The notes under the pieces: generated by a model
What the model was told of the DNA's origin: nothing
Database searches by the model: none
Seen by the model: the letters and a program-made list of their open reading frames with translations, nothing else
Program-made: the position numbers and the translations under genes
Assembly (NCBI GenBank): GCA_964244295.1
Contig: CAXTIG010000035.1
Coordinates: 1-64,000, forward strand
DNA length: 64,000 nt
Direction of reading: 5' to 3'
DNA from: JAJAZB01 sp964244295
GTDB lineage: Bacteria; Bacteroidota; Bacteroidia; Cytophagales; Spirosomataceae
Part shown: piece by piece, positions 1 to 8,224 of the stretch
Numbering within the stretch: the first letter of the stretch is position 1
Layout: each line of letters opens with the position of its first letter

Positions 1-49
1 TGACCATCAAGTTCAGCTCATTTAGTCTAAACTAATTCAGCCCAAATAC

Positions 50-175
50 TTAATCCGTGTAGCGTCGAAGAAAGAAGCGGTAATTTTCACCGTTTTTAAA
101 CAGATTCTCGTTGCCGACGGCGTGGTTGAAGGCATGGTAAAAATCGTTAGCTTGAAAAGCATCGAGATAAGGCAT
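50..175 (-). pseudogene. REP-associated tyrosine transposase (RAYT) fragment
   Basis: A 41-codon reading frame starts at ATG (173-175) and ends at an in-frame TAA (50-52). Its product contains FYHAFNHAVGNENLF followed by NYRFFLRRY. This matches the N-terminus of IS200-like Y1 transposases of the RAYT type, which continue with the metal-binding HUH motif (MPNHFH) and a catalytic tyrosine. Those parts are missing: the frame closes at TAA and no continuation is visible in the last 49 bp in any frame. The same frame stays open upstream of the ATG, so the start is not certain. It is probably a dead remnant, of interest because RAYT enzymes mobilise palindromic repeats and this window is full of them. 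Confidence 0.6.
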
Positions 176-253
176 GGGTTCCAGAATTTCCCAAAGTTGG
201 TTTCCGGTAGATGAGTTTCCAATCCCGTTTGGCTGAAACTGAGCGAACGGTAA

Positions 254-288
254 AAACCTTATAGGTCAAAAAAAGACCTATAAGGTTT
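254..288. repeat. Perfect 14-bp hairpin with A7 loop
   Basis: The arms aaaccttataggtc and gacctataaggttt flank seven A residues. It lies upstream of both the transposase fragment and the ABC transporter, so it is not an obvious terminator for either. It could be a REP-type palindrome tied to the RAYT remnant. Positions 289-363 show no clear promoter. Confidence 0.7.
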
Positions 289-363
289 CCGCTTCGACCG
301 GGGCTTCCGGGATAAGTTGAGCCAGCAGGGTATCTTCACCCCCGATTTCTCGATATTCATCCC

Positions 364-2136
364 ATGAAGCTCCTCTTTACCTACCTCCGCCGCTACTGGA
401 TGCTGCTGGTGCTGGCCCTGCTGCTGGCGGCCATCAATCAGGTTTTCTCCCTGCTCGACCCGTACATTTTCCGCAAAATCATAGACCAGTACGTCGTCAA
501 ACCTGGCGGCGGGTTGCAGGCGCTGAGCTTCTGGAGTTTTCTGGGCGGCGGGGCGGGCGTGTTGATTCTGCAAGCCCTGGGCGTAGCGATGGTGAGCCGG
601 ATTGCCAAAAATTTTCAGGATTACTACGTCAACGTCATTACCCAGCGCCTGGGTGCCCGGATGTACGGCGATGGCCTGCGCCACTCGCTCGAATTGCCTT
701 ACCAGGTATTTGAAGACCAGCGATCGGGCGAGACCCTGGGCAAACTCCAGAAAGTGCGCTCGGACGTGGAAAAACTCATTCAGGCCTTCGTCAACGTGCT
801 GTTTACTTCCGTGGTGGGCATCGTGTTCGTGATGTGGTACGCCAGCACGGTGTACTGGCCCATCGCCCCGGCGTACTTCCTGACCATCCCGTTGCTGGGC
901 TTCGTCAGTTCGCTGTTGAGCCGGAAAATCAAGGTCGTTCAGAAAACCATCGTCGCCGAAACCACCGCCCTGGCCGGGTCGACCACCGAAAGCCTGCGCA
1001 ACATCGAACTCGTCAAAAGCCTGGGCCTGGCCCAGCAGGAAACCGAGCGCCTCAACGCCACCACCGAGAAAATCCTCCGCCTCGAACTCCGCAAGGTGCG
1101 CTACGTCCGCTCGCTGTCGTTCGTGCAAGGCACGTTCGTCAACCTGTTGCGCAACGCCATCATGCTGCTCATGCTGTTTCTGGTGGTGCAGGGCCGCATC
1201 ACCGTGGGCGAGTTTTTCTCGCTCTTCATCTATTCCTTCGCCATTTTTGGCCCGCTCCAGGAATTGGGCAACATCATCAACATTTACCGGGAAACCGAAG
1301 CGTCGCTCGCCAATTTCCAGCAAATCCTCGATACGCCCCGCGACGTAAAACCCGCCCACCCGCAGGCCGTTTCCAAAATCGAAACCCTGGCTTTTGAAGA
1401 CGTGCGCTTCAAGCACCTTTCCGCCGAAGGCCTCGCCCTCGATGGTATTTCGTTCGAGGCACAACTGGGCGAAACCATCGCCTTTGTCGGTCCTTCGGGT
1501 TCGGGTAAAACCACGCTGGTGAAGTTGCTGGTGGGGTTGTACCCGCCCCTCGCCGGGCGGATTCTTTACAACGGCATCCCCGGCACGGAGGTGGATTTGG
1601 ACGACCTCCGCGAGCAAATCGGCTTCGTCACCCAGGACACTCAGCTTTTCGCCGGTACCATCCGCGAAAACCTGCGCTTCGTGGCCCCCGATGCCACCGA
1701 TGAACAATGCCTGACGGCCCTGCACCAGGCCGCCGCCGACAGCCTGCTCAACCGCGCCCCGCAGGGCCTCGACACCGTCATCGGCGAGGGCGGCGTGAAG
1801 GTGTCGGGCGGCGAAAAACAACGCCTGAGCATCGCCAGGGCCTTGTTGCGTCAGCCCACGTTGCTGGTTTTCGACGAAGCCACTTCGGCGCTCGACTCGC
1901 TCACGGAAGAAGAAATTGGCAAGACCGTGCGCCAATTGTCGGGTTCGCGCCAGCACATCACCATCCTGATTGCCCACCGCCTGAGCACCATCCTCCACGC
2001 CGACCGGATTTTTGTGCTCGAACAGGGGCAGGTGGCCGAGCAGGGGCAACACGCGGATTTATTGGCGCAGCGAGGCTTGTACTACGCCATGTGGCGGCAG
2101 CAGATTGGGGAGCGGAAGGAGGCGGTGCTGGTGTGA
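364..2136 (+). CDS. ABC transporter, fused membrane and ATP-binding domains
   Basis: A 590-aa half-transporter of the lipid/drug/peptide exporter type (MsbA/MdlB-like) that would act as a homodimer or heterodimer in the inner membrane. The N-terminal ~310 residues hold the hydrophobic helices of an exporter membrane domain. The ATP-binding domain follows, with Walker A GPSGSGKTT near residue 376, a Q-loop (VTQDTQLF), signature VSGGEKQRLSIARALL near 480, Walker B LLVFDEATSALD near 500 and switch histidine IAHRLS near 536. All ATPase residues look intact. The substrate cannot be inferred from sequence or neighbours. The next gene is convergent, 41 bp away. Confidence 0.93.
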   Translation: MKLLFTYLRRYWMLLVLALLLAAINQVFSLLDPYIFRKIIDQYVVKPGGGLQALSFWSFLGGGAGVLILQALGVAMVSRIAKNFQDYYVNVITQRLGARMYGDGLRHSLELPYQVFEDQRSGETLGKLQKVRSDVEKLIQAFVNVLFTSVVGIVFVMWYASTVYWPIAPAYFLTIPLLGFVSSLLSRKIKVVQKTIVAETTALAGSTTESLRNIELVKSLGLAQQETERLNATTEKILRLELRKVRYVRSLSFVQGTFVNLLRNAIMLLMLFLVVQGRITVGEFFSLFIYSFAIFGPLQELGNIINIYRETEASLANFQQILDTPRDVKPAHPQAVSKIETLAFEDVRFKHLSAEGLALDGISFEAQLGETIAFVGPSGSGKTTLVKLLVGLYPPLAGRILYNGIPGTEVDLDDLREQIGFVTQDTQLFAGTIRENLRFVAPDATDEQCLTALHQAAADSLLNRAPQGLDTVIGEGGVKVSGGEKQRLSIARALLRQPTLLVFDEATSALDSLTEEEIGKTVRQLSGSRQHITILIAHRLSTILHADRIFVLEQGQVAEQGQHADLLAQRGLYYAMWRQQIGERKEAVLV

Positions 2137-2177
2137 GGGGGCTGGATTCCGAATCCTGCCGAGGGTGATGGGATAAA

Positions 2178-3629
2178 TCAGGGAAACACGATAGGTAGCG
2201 AAATCCGGACGCCCAGCGTCTTTCGATCCCAGAGCTTGGCGTAAGGCAGGGCTTCGCCGCCGTAGGATTGCTGGTAAAAAACATCGTCAAAATCGAGCGA
2301 TATGATTAGATTGAGGCGGGTGTTGTCCTTGTCGTCTTTCACTACCGGTACGATTACCCCAATGCCCAAGTCGGTATGGTTGAGCGAGTCGCTGCCAGCC
2401 ACGAGGCTTGAACTCAAGCGAAGGTCGATGCCATACCGCCGTTTCTGGGAAAAGAACTGAGTGAATTGCCCCACGAATCGATGCTCCTCAGAAACGCCGG
2501 GCCGGGTGAGGTACACTGATTTGGGCCGGTTGTAGGTGTACGTCGTGCCTTTGCTCTGGCCCAGCGCCTTAACCCGGCTCACGTCCACCGGCGTGCTCTC
2601 TAGCACCTCATCCGTAAAGCGGTACTCGTAGCCCAGTTTAAAATAGTAGTTTCCGTAGAAGTTGCGGTCGTTGGTCAGCGTCAGTTTATTGACATACGCC
2701 CGCAGGGTATGGGAAAAAATCGAGCGATCCTTGAACCGATCCGCCAGGTTGCCGATCAGAGAATCGTACCAAACCACGTTCTGATTTTCACCTGACCAAC
2801 CAAACGTGAGCCAGGTAAATTTTTTATAATTCCATTTTACGTTCGATTCGATTTCAAACAGGGCATTATCGAACGATTCAGCGAAGCCTTTCTCATCGGA
2901 ACGCAGTTTTCGCAGGGAATCGAGCCTGGGTTGGAGAAGGGCGAGTTTATCCCACTCCGTCGCACCCGTAGCGAGGAGAGAATCGTTGGCGGCGGCGTAA
3001 AACTGGGTTTCCCAGGCTTGCTTTTCCGATAGTTTCTGCACACTCCTGCGGCTCAGGAGGTGATACGCATTCCGCCGAACCTGCGGGGTAGAGCGATACT
3101 TAAGTCGCAGGGGTTTGAAAAAATTGAGGCCGAACTTTAGATCGGAATTATAGCCCAGATCGCTGAATAGGGTAGCGATTTCATCGCTAACTTTTGCTTC
3201 AAAACTCCCACCGATTCGCCAAGCCATGCGCTTCGTTTTTTGGGTTGAAAATACCCCGTTCAGGGTTACGGTTGGCTTGGTAAAGTTGAATACCGCTTGG
3301 TTGATAGGCGTGGCGTTGCCTAGAGTCACGATTTTAGTGAAATCGGAATTGACTAGTTTAGTGAATGATGCGTCGCGGATTACTTCATCATTGGCGGGTA
3401 GAACAGCTTGGTAGGGTAGTGGGGGAGAAAGCGGTCTCAATCCGAGCAATCCGAGCAGTTGGCCCCCGGTTTGGTAAATCCGAGAGGCTTGCTTGACGGG
3501 ATCGTTTCGTAACGTTGGGTCTATTGTGTCTTCGTCCACCAGCGCCGGTCGTTTTTGCCCTAATGCGAAGTATGCTGAGAGGAGGAATGCAAAAAGTAGC
3601 GAGATTGGAAAGCGAGCATACTGAACCAT
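2178..3629 (-). CDS. Exported beta-barrel-like protein of unknown function
   Basis: A 483-aa protein. I chose the ATG at 3627-3629 because it begins a clear signal peptide (MVQYARFPISLLFAFLLSAYFALGQ); the 93 codons upstream read as low-complexity noise. The mature part is rich in alternating aromatic and polar strands such as YYFKLGYEYRF, and it ends in a strand finishing with phenylalanine-proline, as expected for a Bacteroidota outer-membrane barrel. No conserved enzymatic motif was recognised. It is divergent from the patatin gene, with about 170 bp between the starts. Confidence 0.8.
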   Translation of the reverse strand: MVQYARFPISLLFAFLLSAYFALGQKRPALVDEDTIDPTLRNDPVKQASRIYQTGGQLLGLLGLRPLSPPLPYQAVLPANDEVIRDASFTKLVNSDFTKIVTLGNATPINQAVFNFTKPTVTLNGVFSTQKTKRMAWRIGGSFEAKVSDEIATLFSDLGYNSDLKFGLNFFKPLRLKYRSTPQVRRNAYHLLSRRSVQKLSEKQAWETQFYAAANDSLLATGATEWDKLALLQPRLDSLRKLRSDEKGFAESFDNALFEIESNVKWNYKKFTWLTFGWSGENQNVVWYDSLIGNLADRFKDRSIFSHTLRAYVNKLTLTNDRNFYGNYYFKLGYEYRFTDEVLESTPVDVSRVKALGQSKGTTYTYNRPKSVYLTRPGVSEEHRFVGQFTQFFSQKRRYGIDLRLSSSLVAGSDSLNHTDLGIGVIVPVVKDDKDNTRLNLIISLDFDDVFYQQSYGGEALPYAKLWDRKTLGVRISLPIVFP

Positions 3630-3800
3630 GAGGCAGACGGTGGAGTAGAATGAAAAGTATTCCTCAAAAGTCTTTTCCCTTTTGCAATCAAGCAAGACGT
3701 TGGAGAGGGTATTTTTCCCGTATTTTTTCCCGTCTTTTCCCCCTTGCCCATCCCTGGGAAAACGCGTTCCTTGCGGCGGAAATCCTACATCCGCTTTCGC

Positions 3801-5801
3801 ATGAGTTCCATCCCAGCCCGCCCCTTCGGCGACATCGCCCTCTCGTTCTCCGGCGGGGGCTTCCGGGCCGCCGCCTATGGCCTCGGTAGCCTGTCGTACC
3901 TCCACCACGCCCAGATTCTGGAGCCGGGTGAGGCCGAAACGTCGCTACTCAGCCACGTCCGTTTTATCTCCTCGGCTTCGGGCGGCAGTTTTGCCAGCCT
4001 CACCTACGCCGCCTACCTGTACGCCGGGCGGCCTTTTGCCGAGGGCTACCACGCCCTGCGCGATTTCATGCTGGGCGAACTGCTGGTGAAGCAGGTCGTG
4101 GCCCTGTTAAGCGACGAGACCGTCTGGCAGCGGCACCCGACCAAACAGCGCAACCTCATCAACGCGTTTGCCATTGCCTACGACGAGTTTTTTGGCGAAG
4201 CCACCCCCGACCCAGCCACCCTGGCCCGGTTTTGTAATCCTGGTGTGCTGAAACACCTCCGCGAAGTGTGCGTCAATTCGACCGAACTGACCAACGGCTT
4301 GTCGTTTCGTTTTCAAAACCCCGACGGCGTGAGTCGCCGGGGATTGGTGGGCAACTTCAGCCTCTACCTCCGGCCCCAGGAACTCGACACCATCGGTCGG
4401 ATCAAACTCGGCGATATCCTGGCGGCTTCGTCCTGCTTTCCACTGGGCTTCGAGCCGATGCTCTTTCCCGACGATTTCGCGTACCCCGCTTCCGGCAAGG
4501 TGCCCGCACTCCGTGAGGAGGCCCTGCGCCGGGCGCTGTACAGCCGTGACCCCGTGAGCGAAGCGGCCTGGTTGCTCCGTGAGAACCCACCCGAAGTGGC
4601 GGAACCGGTCGACGCCGACGAGCTCACCCCGCCCGCGCAACCGGTCACTCGCGAGCCGACCCCCGTCAGCAAAGAATTGCTGGCGCTGAACGAAAATGCC
4701 GAAGACGAAGCCCAGCGGGAAAACCCGCAACGGGAAACCGCCGGGGAGGCGCTCCCTGGCGCACGCGCGCCGACCGATCCAGCGAAAATTCCGAGTTTCG
4801 GCCTGATGGACGGCGGCATCGACGACAACCAGGGCATCCAGAGCCTGCTGCTGGCCGACCGGCGATTGCGGGAGCGGAATAAAAAAGGAACCAAAAAGGG
4901 CTTCGACCTGATCATCGCCTGCGACGTAGCCAGCCCGTTTCTGGGAAATTCTTACACCAAACCCGACGCGCCCACCGGCCCGGCCTGGGAGCGTAGCGTA
5001 CTGAATTGGCACGGGGTGCTGCTCCGAACGCTGAAAATCGGCGGCGGCGTGGGTCTGGTCACGGTGGGAGTAGGAGCGGTTCTGGCAGGAAGGCCGGGTT
5101 GGGGATTAGCCGGACCCGGTTGGGTGTTCGCTACGCTGGGGGCGGTGTTGCTGCTGCTCGGCATCGGCGGATTGTGGGTGAATGGCCGGGCACTTCGGGG
5201 AATACAAACTAAACTGGAGGGCCTGGAAGGGAAATTCGGCCCGGTGATCCGAAACTACGTACAGTTTTTACTCCGAATCCCGGCCGGATCGTTGGAGCAG
5301 ATGCTGGTGGCCCGCGTAAAATCGAGCGCATTGCTGGCCACTTCCGTATTTCTGAAGAAAATCCGTAGTTTGTCGTACGAACTGCTGTTTGAAAACAACG
5401 GGTGGCGCAACCGCCGGATTGCTTCACTGATTTACGAACTCAGTCAGGGGTACTACCCACTCACCGAAGCGCGGTTGAGAAAGAATCCCGACACCTGGAA
5501 TTTTGTAAAAAAGAAGGGCCTGATTCCGTCACCGGAAATTCAGAAAGTGGCCGAAAGCGCCCGCACGATGCCCACTACGCTGTGGTTTGAAGCCAGGAAA
5601 GATAAAACCGCAGCCCAGCAGCGCGACGACATCATCGCGACCGGGCAGTTTACGATGTGCTACAACCTGCTTTTGCACCTCAACCTGCTGGACGACCCCC
5701 AAACGCACCCGCTGCCCCCGTACCTGACCGATATGCAAGCCCGCTTGCTCGATGATTGGGAGAAATTCCAGAAGAATCCGCACTGGAAGGTGAGAGTATA
5801 G
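3801..5801 (+). CDS. Patatin-like phospholipase, long form with two membrane segments
   Basis: A 666-aa protein. The ATG at 3801 puts the start just before the first patatin strand. The oxyanion-hole glycines are in SGGGFRAA (about 18-22) and the nucleophile is in SSASGGS, Ser about 60. The usual G-x-S-x-G is therefore S-x-S-x-G. The catalytic aspartate is in GLMDGGIDDNQG. A charged Pro/Glu-rich insert precedes the DGG motif, and two glycine-rich hydrophobic segments follow at about 415-475. The family hydrolyses acyl esters of lipids. The membrane segments suggest an inner-membrane enzyme. The substrate is unknown. Confidence 0.88.
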   Translation: MSSIPARPFGDIALSFSGGGFRAAAYGLGSLSYLHHAQILEPGEAETSLLSHVRFISSASGGSFASLTYAAYLYAGRPFAEGYHALRDFMLGELLVKQVVALLSDETVWQRHPTKQRNLINAFAIAYDEFFGEATPDPATLARFCNPGVLKHLREVCVNSTELTNGLSFRFQNPDGVSRRGLVGNFSLYLRPQELDTIGRIKLGDILAASSCFPLGFEPMLFPDDFAYPASGKVPALREEALRRALYSRDPVSEAAWLLRENPPEVAEPVDADELTPPAQPVTREPTPVSKELLALNENAEDEAQRENPQRETAGEALPGARAPTDPAKIPSFGLMDGGIDDNQGIQSLLLADRRLRERNKKGTKKGFDLIIACDVASPFLGNSYTKPDAPTGPAWERSVLNWHGVLLRTLKIGGGVGLVTVGVGAVLAGRPGWGLAGPGWVFATLGAVLLLLGIGGLWVNGRALRGIQTKLEGLEGKFGPVIRNYVQFLLRIPAGSLEQMLVARVKSSALLATSVFLKKIRSLSYELLFENNGWRNRRIASLIYELSQGYYPLTEARLRKNPDTWNFVKKKGLIPSPEIQKVAESARTMPTTLWFEARKDKTAAQQRDDIIATGQFTMCYNLLLHLNLLDDPQTHPLPPYLTDMQARLLDDWEKFQKNPHWKVRV

Positions 5802-5835
5802 TTTTTATCAAAAAAGAGGCCGTTTCACTGGGGCC

Positions 5836-5936
5836 GTCATCCCAACGTTAGGAGGGGTCTCGTTCGAGTACCGAACCGCTGGCTACCGGCCATCGACTCG
5901 GAGGGCTAACGAGCTCCCGCCTAGCGTCGGGATGAC
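5836..5936. repeat. Long imperfect palindrome, gtcatcccgacg family
   Basis: It begins gtcatcccaacgttagg and ends with the inverted form cctagcgtcgggatgac. It fills the gap between the convergent patatin and SDR genes, where it could act as a bidirectional terminator. It is the most diverged of three copies; the others are near 8.0 and 10.8 kb. Confidence 0.8.
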
Positions 5937-5995
5937 AACCTTCTTGGTGATGGTTCCATTCGATCACTTAAAAATCGAAGATTCGTAAGCCTTTC

Positions 5996-6781
5996 CTACT
6001 TCGCCGTCCAGCCCCCGTCTACCGTCAGCATCGACCCGACCACGTAGCTGGCCGCGTCGGAGGCCAGAAAAATGGCCGCCCCCTGAATTTCCCGCAACTC
6101 ACCCCAGCGGCCCAGGGCCGTGGCCCCGACCACGAAATTTTTGGCCTCGTCGGTGTGGGCAATGGGCACGTTCATTTCGGTCAGAAATGGGCCGGGGCAA
6201 ATGGCGTTGACGGTGATGTGGAAGGGAGCCAGTTCCAGCGCCAGCGCCCTCGTCATTTGCACCACCGCCCCTTTACTGGCCGTGTAGGGTGTGCGGTTGG
6301 CCAGCCCGACGAGGCCCAGCGTGCTGGCCAGGTTGATGATCCGGCCCGCGCCCGCCTTTTTCATCACCGGGGTCACGGCCCGGCAGCAGAGCCAAGTGCC
6401 GGTCACGTTGACGTCCATCACCCGGTTGAAATCCGCCGGGCTGACCTGGTCGATCGGGCCGCGAATGTTGATACCCGCGCTGTTGATGAGAATATCGATC
6501 CGGCCAAAGGCATCCAGGGTGGCCTGGGTCATGGCTTCGGCTTGCTCCGGGCTGGTGATGTCGGCAGCGAAGGAACGAACTTCGGTGCCAAACTGCTCCT
6601 GCAACTCGCGGGCGGCGGCAGTGCCTTCGTCGGCATTGCGGTTGACGAGCAGCAGGCGGGCACCCGCCGAAGCCAGCCCGGCGGCCATCGCCAGGCCCAG
6701 GCCTTTGGAGCCGCCGGTGACGATGGCGGTTTTGCCGGAAAGATCGAATTGGTGAATGCCGGGAAGTTTTTGTGAAGGCAT
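5996..6781 (-). CDS. SDR family oxidoreductase (gluconate 5-dehydrogenase-like)
   Basis: A 261-aa classical short-chain dehydrogenase that would use NAD(P)H on a sugar or polyol. The cofactor motif TGGSKGLG is at 22-29, NSAG at 100-103, and the catalytic set is Ser153, Tyr166 and Lys170 (YTASK). The C-terminal PGPF and DGGW motifs are typical. I chose the ATG at 6779-6781 over an upstream one because the conserved family sequence begins about ten residues later and the extra 25 residues look random. It is 90 bp downstream of a sugar isomerase-like gene on the same strand, which suggests a shared sugar pathway. Exact substrate unknown. Confidence 0.9.
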   Translation of the reverse strand: MPSQKLPGIHQFDLSGKTAIVTGGSKGLGLAMAAGLASAGARLLLVNRNADEGTAAARELQEQFGTEVRSFAADITSPEQAEAMTQATLDAFGRIDILINSAGINIRGPIDQVSPADFNRVMDVNVTGTWLCCRAVTPVMKKAGAGRIINLASTLGLVGLANRTPYTASKGAVVQMTRALALELAPFHITVNAICPGPFLTEMNVPIAHTDEAKNFVVGATALGRWGELREIQGAAIFLASDAASYVVGSMLTVDGGWTAK

Positions 6782-6871
6782 GGGTAAATAAAATTGTGGA
6801 GGAGTAGCAAGGGGTTGAAACGATCCCTGCTGGATGACAGCGGGTGGGGCAGGCACTGAATTCTTTCTGGA

Positions 6872-7930
6872 CTACCCAAGCCCCAGCGCCTCCCGGCTGT
6901 ACTTCAGGCATTCGCGGATATTTTGGTCTTCCACGGTCAGCCGTTCTTCGGCGCTCCGTTGGGAAACGCGCGGCAACGTCGCCTTGTGTTCCCGAACCTG
7001 GCGAAGCGTGTGGGCCAAATCGGCACCCGGTACATCGCCGAACGTGGCCCAGTAGTCGGGTTTCAGGCAGGGAATTTCGAGTGGGTCGCGGGTGATCATT
7101 TCGAGGTTGAAGGTCACGGCGGAATTGTTTTTCCGGCAAAGCGTCACGAGCCGGGGCAGGTCGAGCAGACCGGTGCCGAGCGGCACTTCCGAAAGCCGGA
7201 ATCCGTCGGAAGATTCTTCCACGGCCATGTCTTTCACGTGGGTAGTCATCGTGTACGGAGCCAGGGCCTCGACCACCCGCAGCGGGTCTTCGAGCAGGGC
7301 GAGGTTGTTGCCAAAATCGAGGGTCACGCCCACCCACTCGCTGCTGAGGTTTTTCAACAGGGCCACCAGTTCGTCAGCCCGCCAGTCTTTGTGGTTTTCC
7401 ACGGCCAGTTTCACCTGGTGCTTTCGCAGTAGGGGTTCGAGGGCTTGCAACGAGTGCAGTGCCGTTTTTTTGAATTCCTGAAACGCTTCCGGCGCGTGAT
7501 AAATTTCGTAGCGCCTCCCGCCCGAGCAGACCGTCCGAAGTACCCGCGCCCCGGCCTCTTTCGCCCGAATGAGTTCCTGCTCAAACCGGGGCAGGTTTTC
7601 GGCCTTGCTGGGAAAACCGATGGAGCCTTCGAGGTACAGGCCCCGCTTTTCCCGCAAGTCACGGACTTTTTTGGAAAAATCGGCTGTCCAGCCGCCCACC
7701 GTCGTCTGCACCCCACCCGCGCCGAGTTGATGGGCGTGTTCGAGCAGGTCGAGGGCGGTGGAAAAACCGGGGTAGGTTTTGCTTTCGGTTTTTGCGTTCC
7801 AGCGGCTGGCGTAGGAATGCACCACGATGCCCATGCGCGGGGAGGGAGCGGGGCGAAGGTCGGGAAAGTGGGGCAGCGAAAGGGCCACGGCTCCGGTGGT
7901 GGCGGTGTGTAAAAAGTCGCGTCGGTGCAT
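6872..7930 (-). CDS. Sugar phosphate isomerase/epimerase-like TIM barrel, exported
   Basis: A 352-aa protein. It starts MHRRDFLHTATTGAVALSLP, a twin-arginine-type signal, so it is probably folded in the cytoplasm and exported. The body resembles the xylose isomerase-like/AP endonuclease 2 TIM barrel. Candidate metal ligands are Glu in LAVENHKDW, Asp and Asn in GVTLDFGNN, His in TTHVKDM and Glu in FNLEMITRDP. Bacteroidota carry many such proteins in sugar-degradation loci. It is probably co-transcribed with the SDR gene downstream. Confidence 0.87.
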   Translation of the reverse strand: MHRRDFLHTATTGAVALSLPHFPDLRPAPSPRMGIVVHSYASRWNAKTESKTYPGFSTALDLLEHAHQLGAGGVQTTVGGWTADFSKKVRDLREKRGLYLEGSIGFPSKAENLPRFEQELIRAKEAGARVLRTVCSGGRRYEIYHAPEAFQEFKKTALHSLQALEPLLRKHQVKLAVENHKDWRADELVALLKNLSSEWVGVTLDFGNNLALLEDPLRVVEALAPYTMTTHVKDMAVEESSDGFRLSEVPLGTGLLDLPRLVTLCRKNNSAVTFNLEMITRDPLEIPCLKPDYWATFGDVPGADLAHTLRQVREHKATLPRVSQRSAEERLTVEDQNIRECLKYSREALGLG

Positions 7931-7980
7931 AGGTAACTACGAACTTTAATTCGTAGAAAGTTTGAGTGAAAACAAAGAAG

Positions 7981-8138
7981 CTGTTTAGGTTAGAATTTAG
8001 AAAAAGGGTCTTGTCATCCCGACGTAGGAGGGATCTCGTCGGTTTGCCAGTCCTCTTGCCGATAGCTGACTAATCGGTATCCCAACGAGATCCCTCCTAC
8101 GTCGGGATGACAAGACCCTTGTTCTAAATTCTAAACAG
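7981..8138. repeat. Long palindrome with nearly identical 55-nt arms, gtcatcccgacg family
   Basis: The left arm runs 7981-8039 and the right arm 8085-8138. The core gtcatcccgacgtaggaggg is perfectly mirrored, and the outer flanks (gaatttag / ctaaattc) also pair. It lies upstream of the TIM-barrel gene and just downstream of the propeller-cytochrome gene. The outer flank ctaaacagg resembles flanks of the otherwise different repeat at 51.4 kb. Confidence 0.9.
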
Positions 8139-8160
8139 GTTCAAATTCAAGGTTGCTATG

Positions 8161-8224
8161 CCGGTACGTTGGGCAGCGGTAGTTACGAACCAAAGTTCGT
8201 AACTACCGCTGCCCAACGTACCGG
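8161..8224 (-). terminator. Perfect 30-bp hairpin overlapping the end of the cytochrome gene
   Basis: Arms 8161-8190 and 8195-8224 are exact inverted copies around a 4-nt loop (caaa). The right arm contains the last six codons and the TAG stop of the gene ending at 8203. In the transcript the coding end folds onto the sequence directly after the stop. A strong 3'-end structure is likely, though there is no U-run. The precision suggests a recent inverted duplication of the gene end. Confidence 0.8.

Noticed and set aside
259..2052. A 597-codon open frame antisense to the ABC transporter
   Set aside because: Low-complexity, Gln/Gly/His-rich product with no domain. It mirrors the codon pattern of a clear ABC gene; long antisense frames are expected at this GC content.
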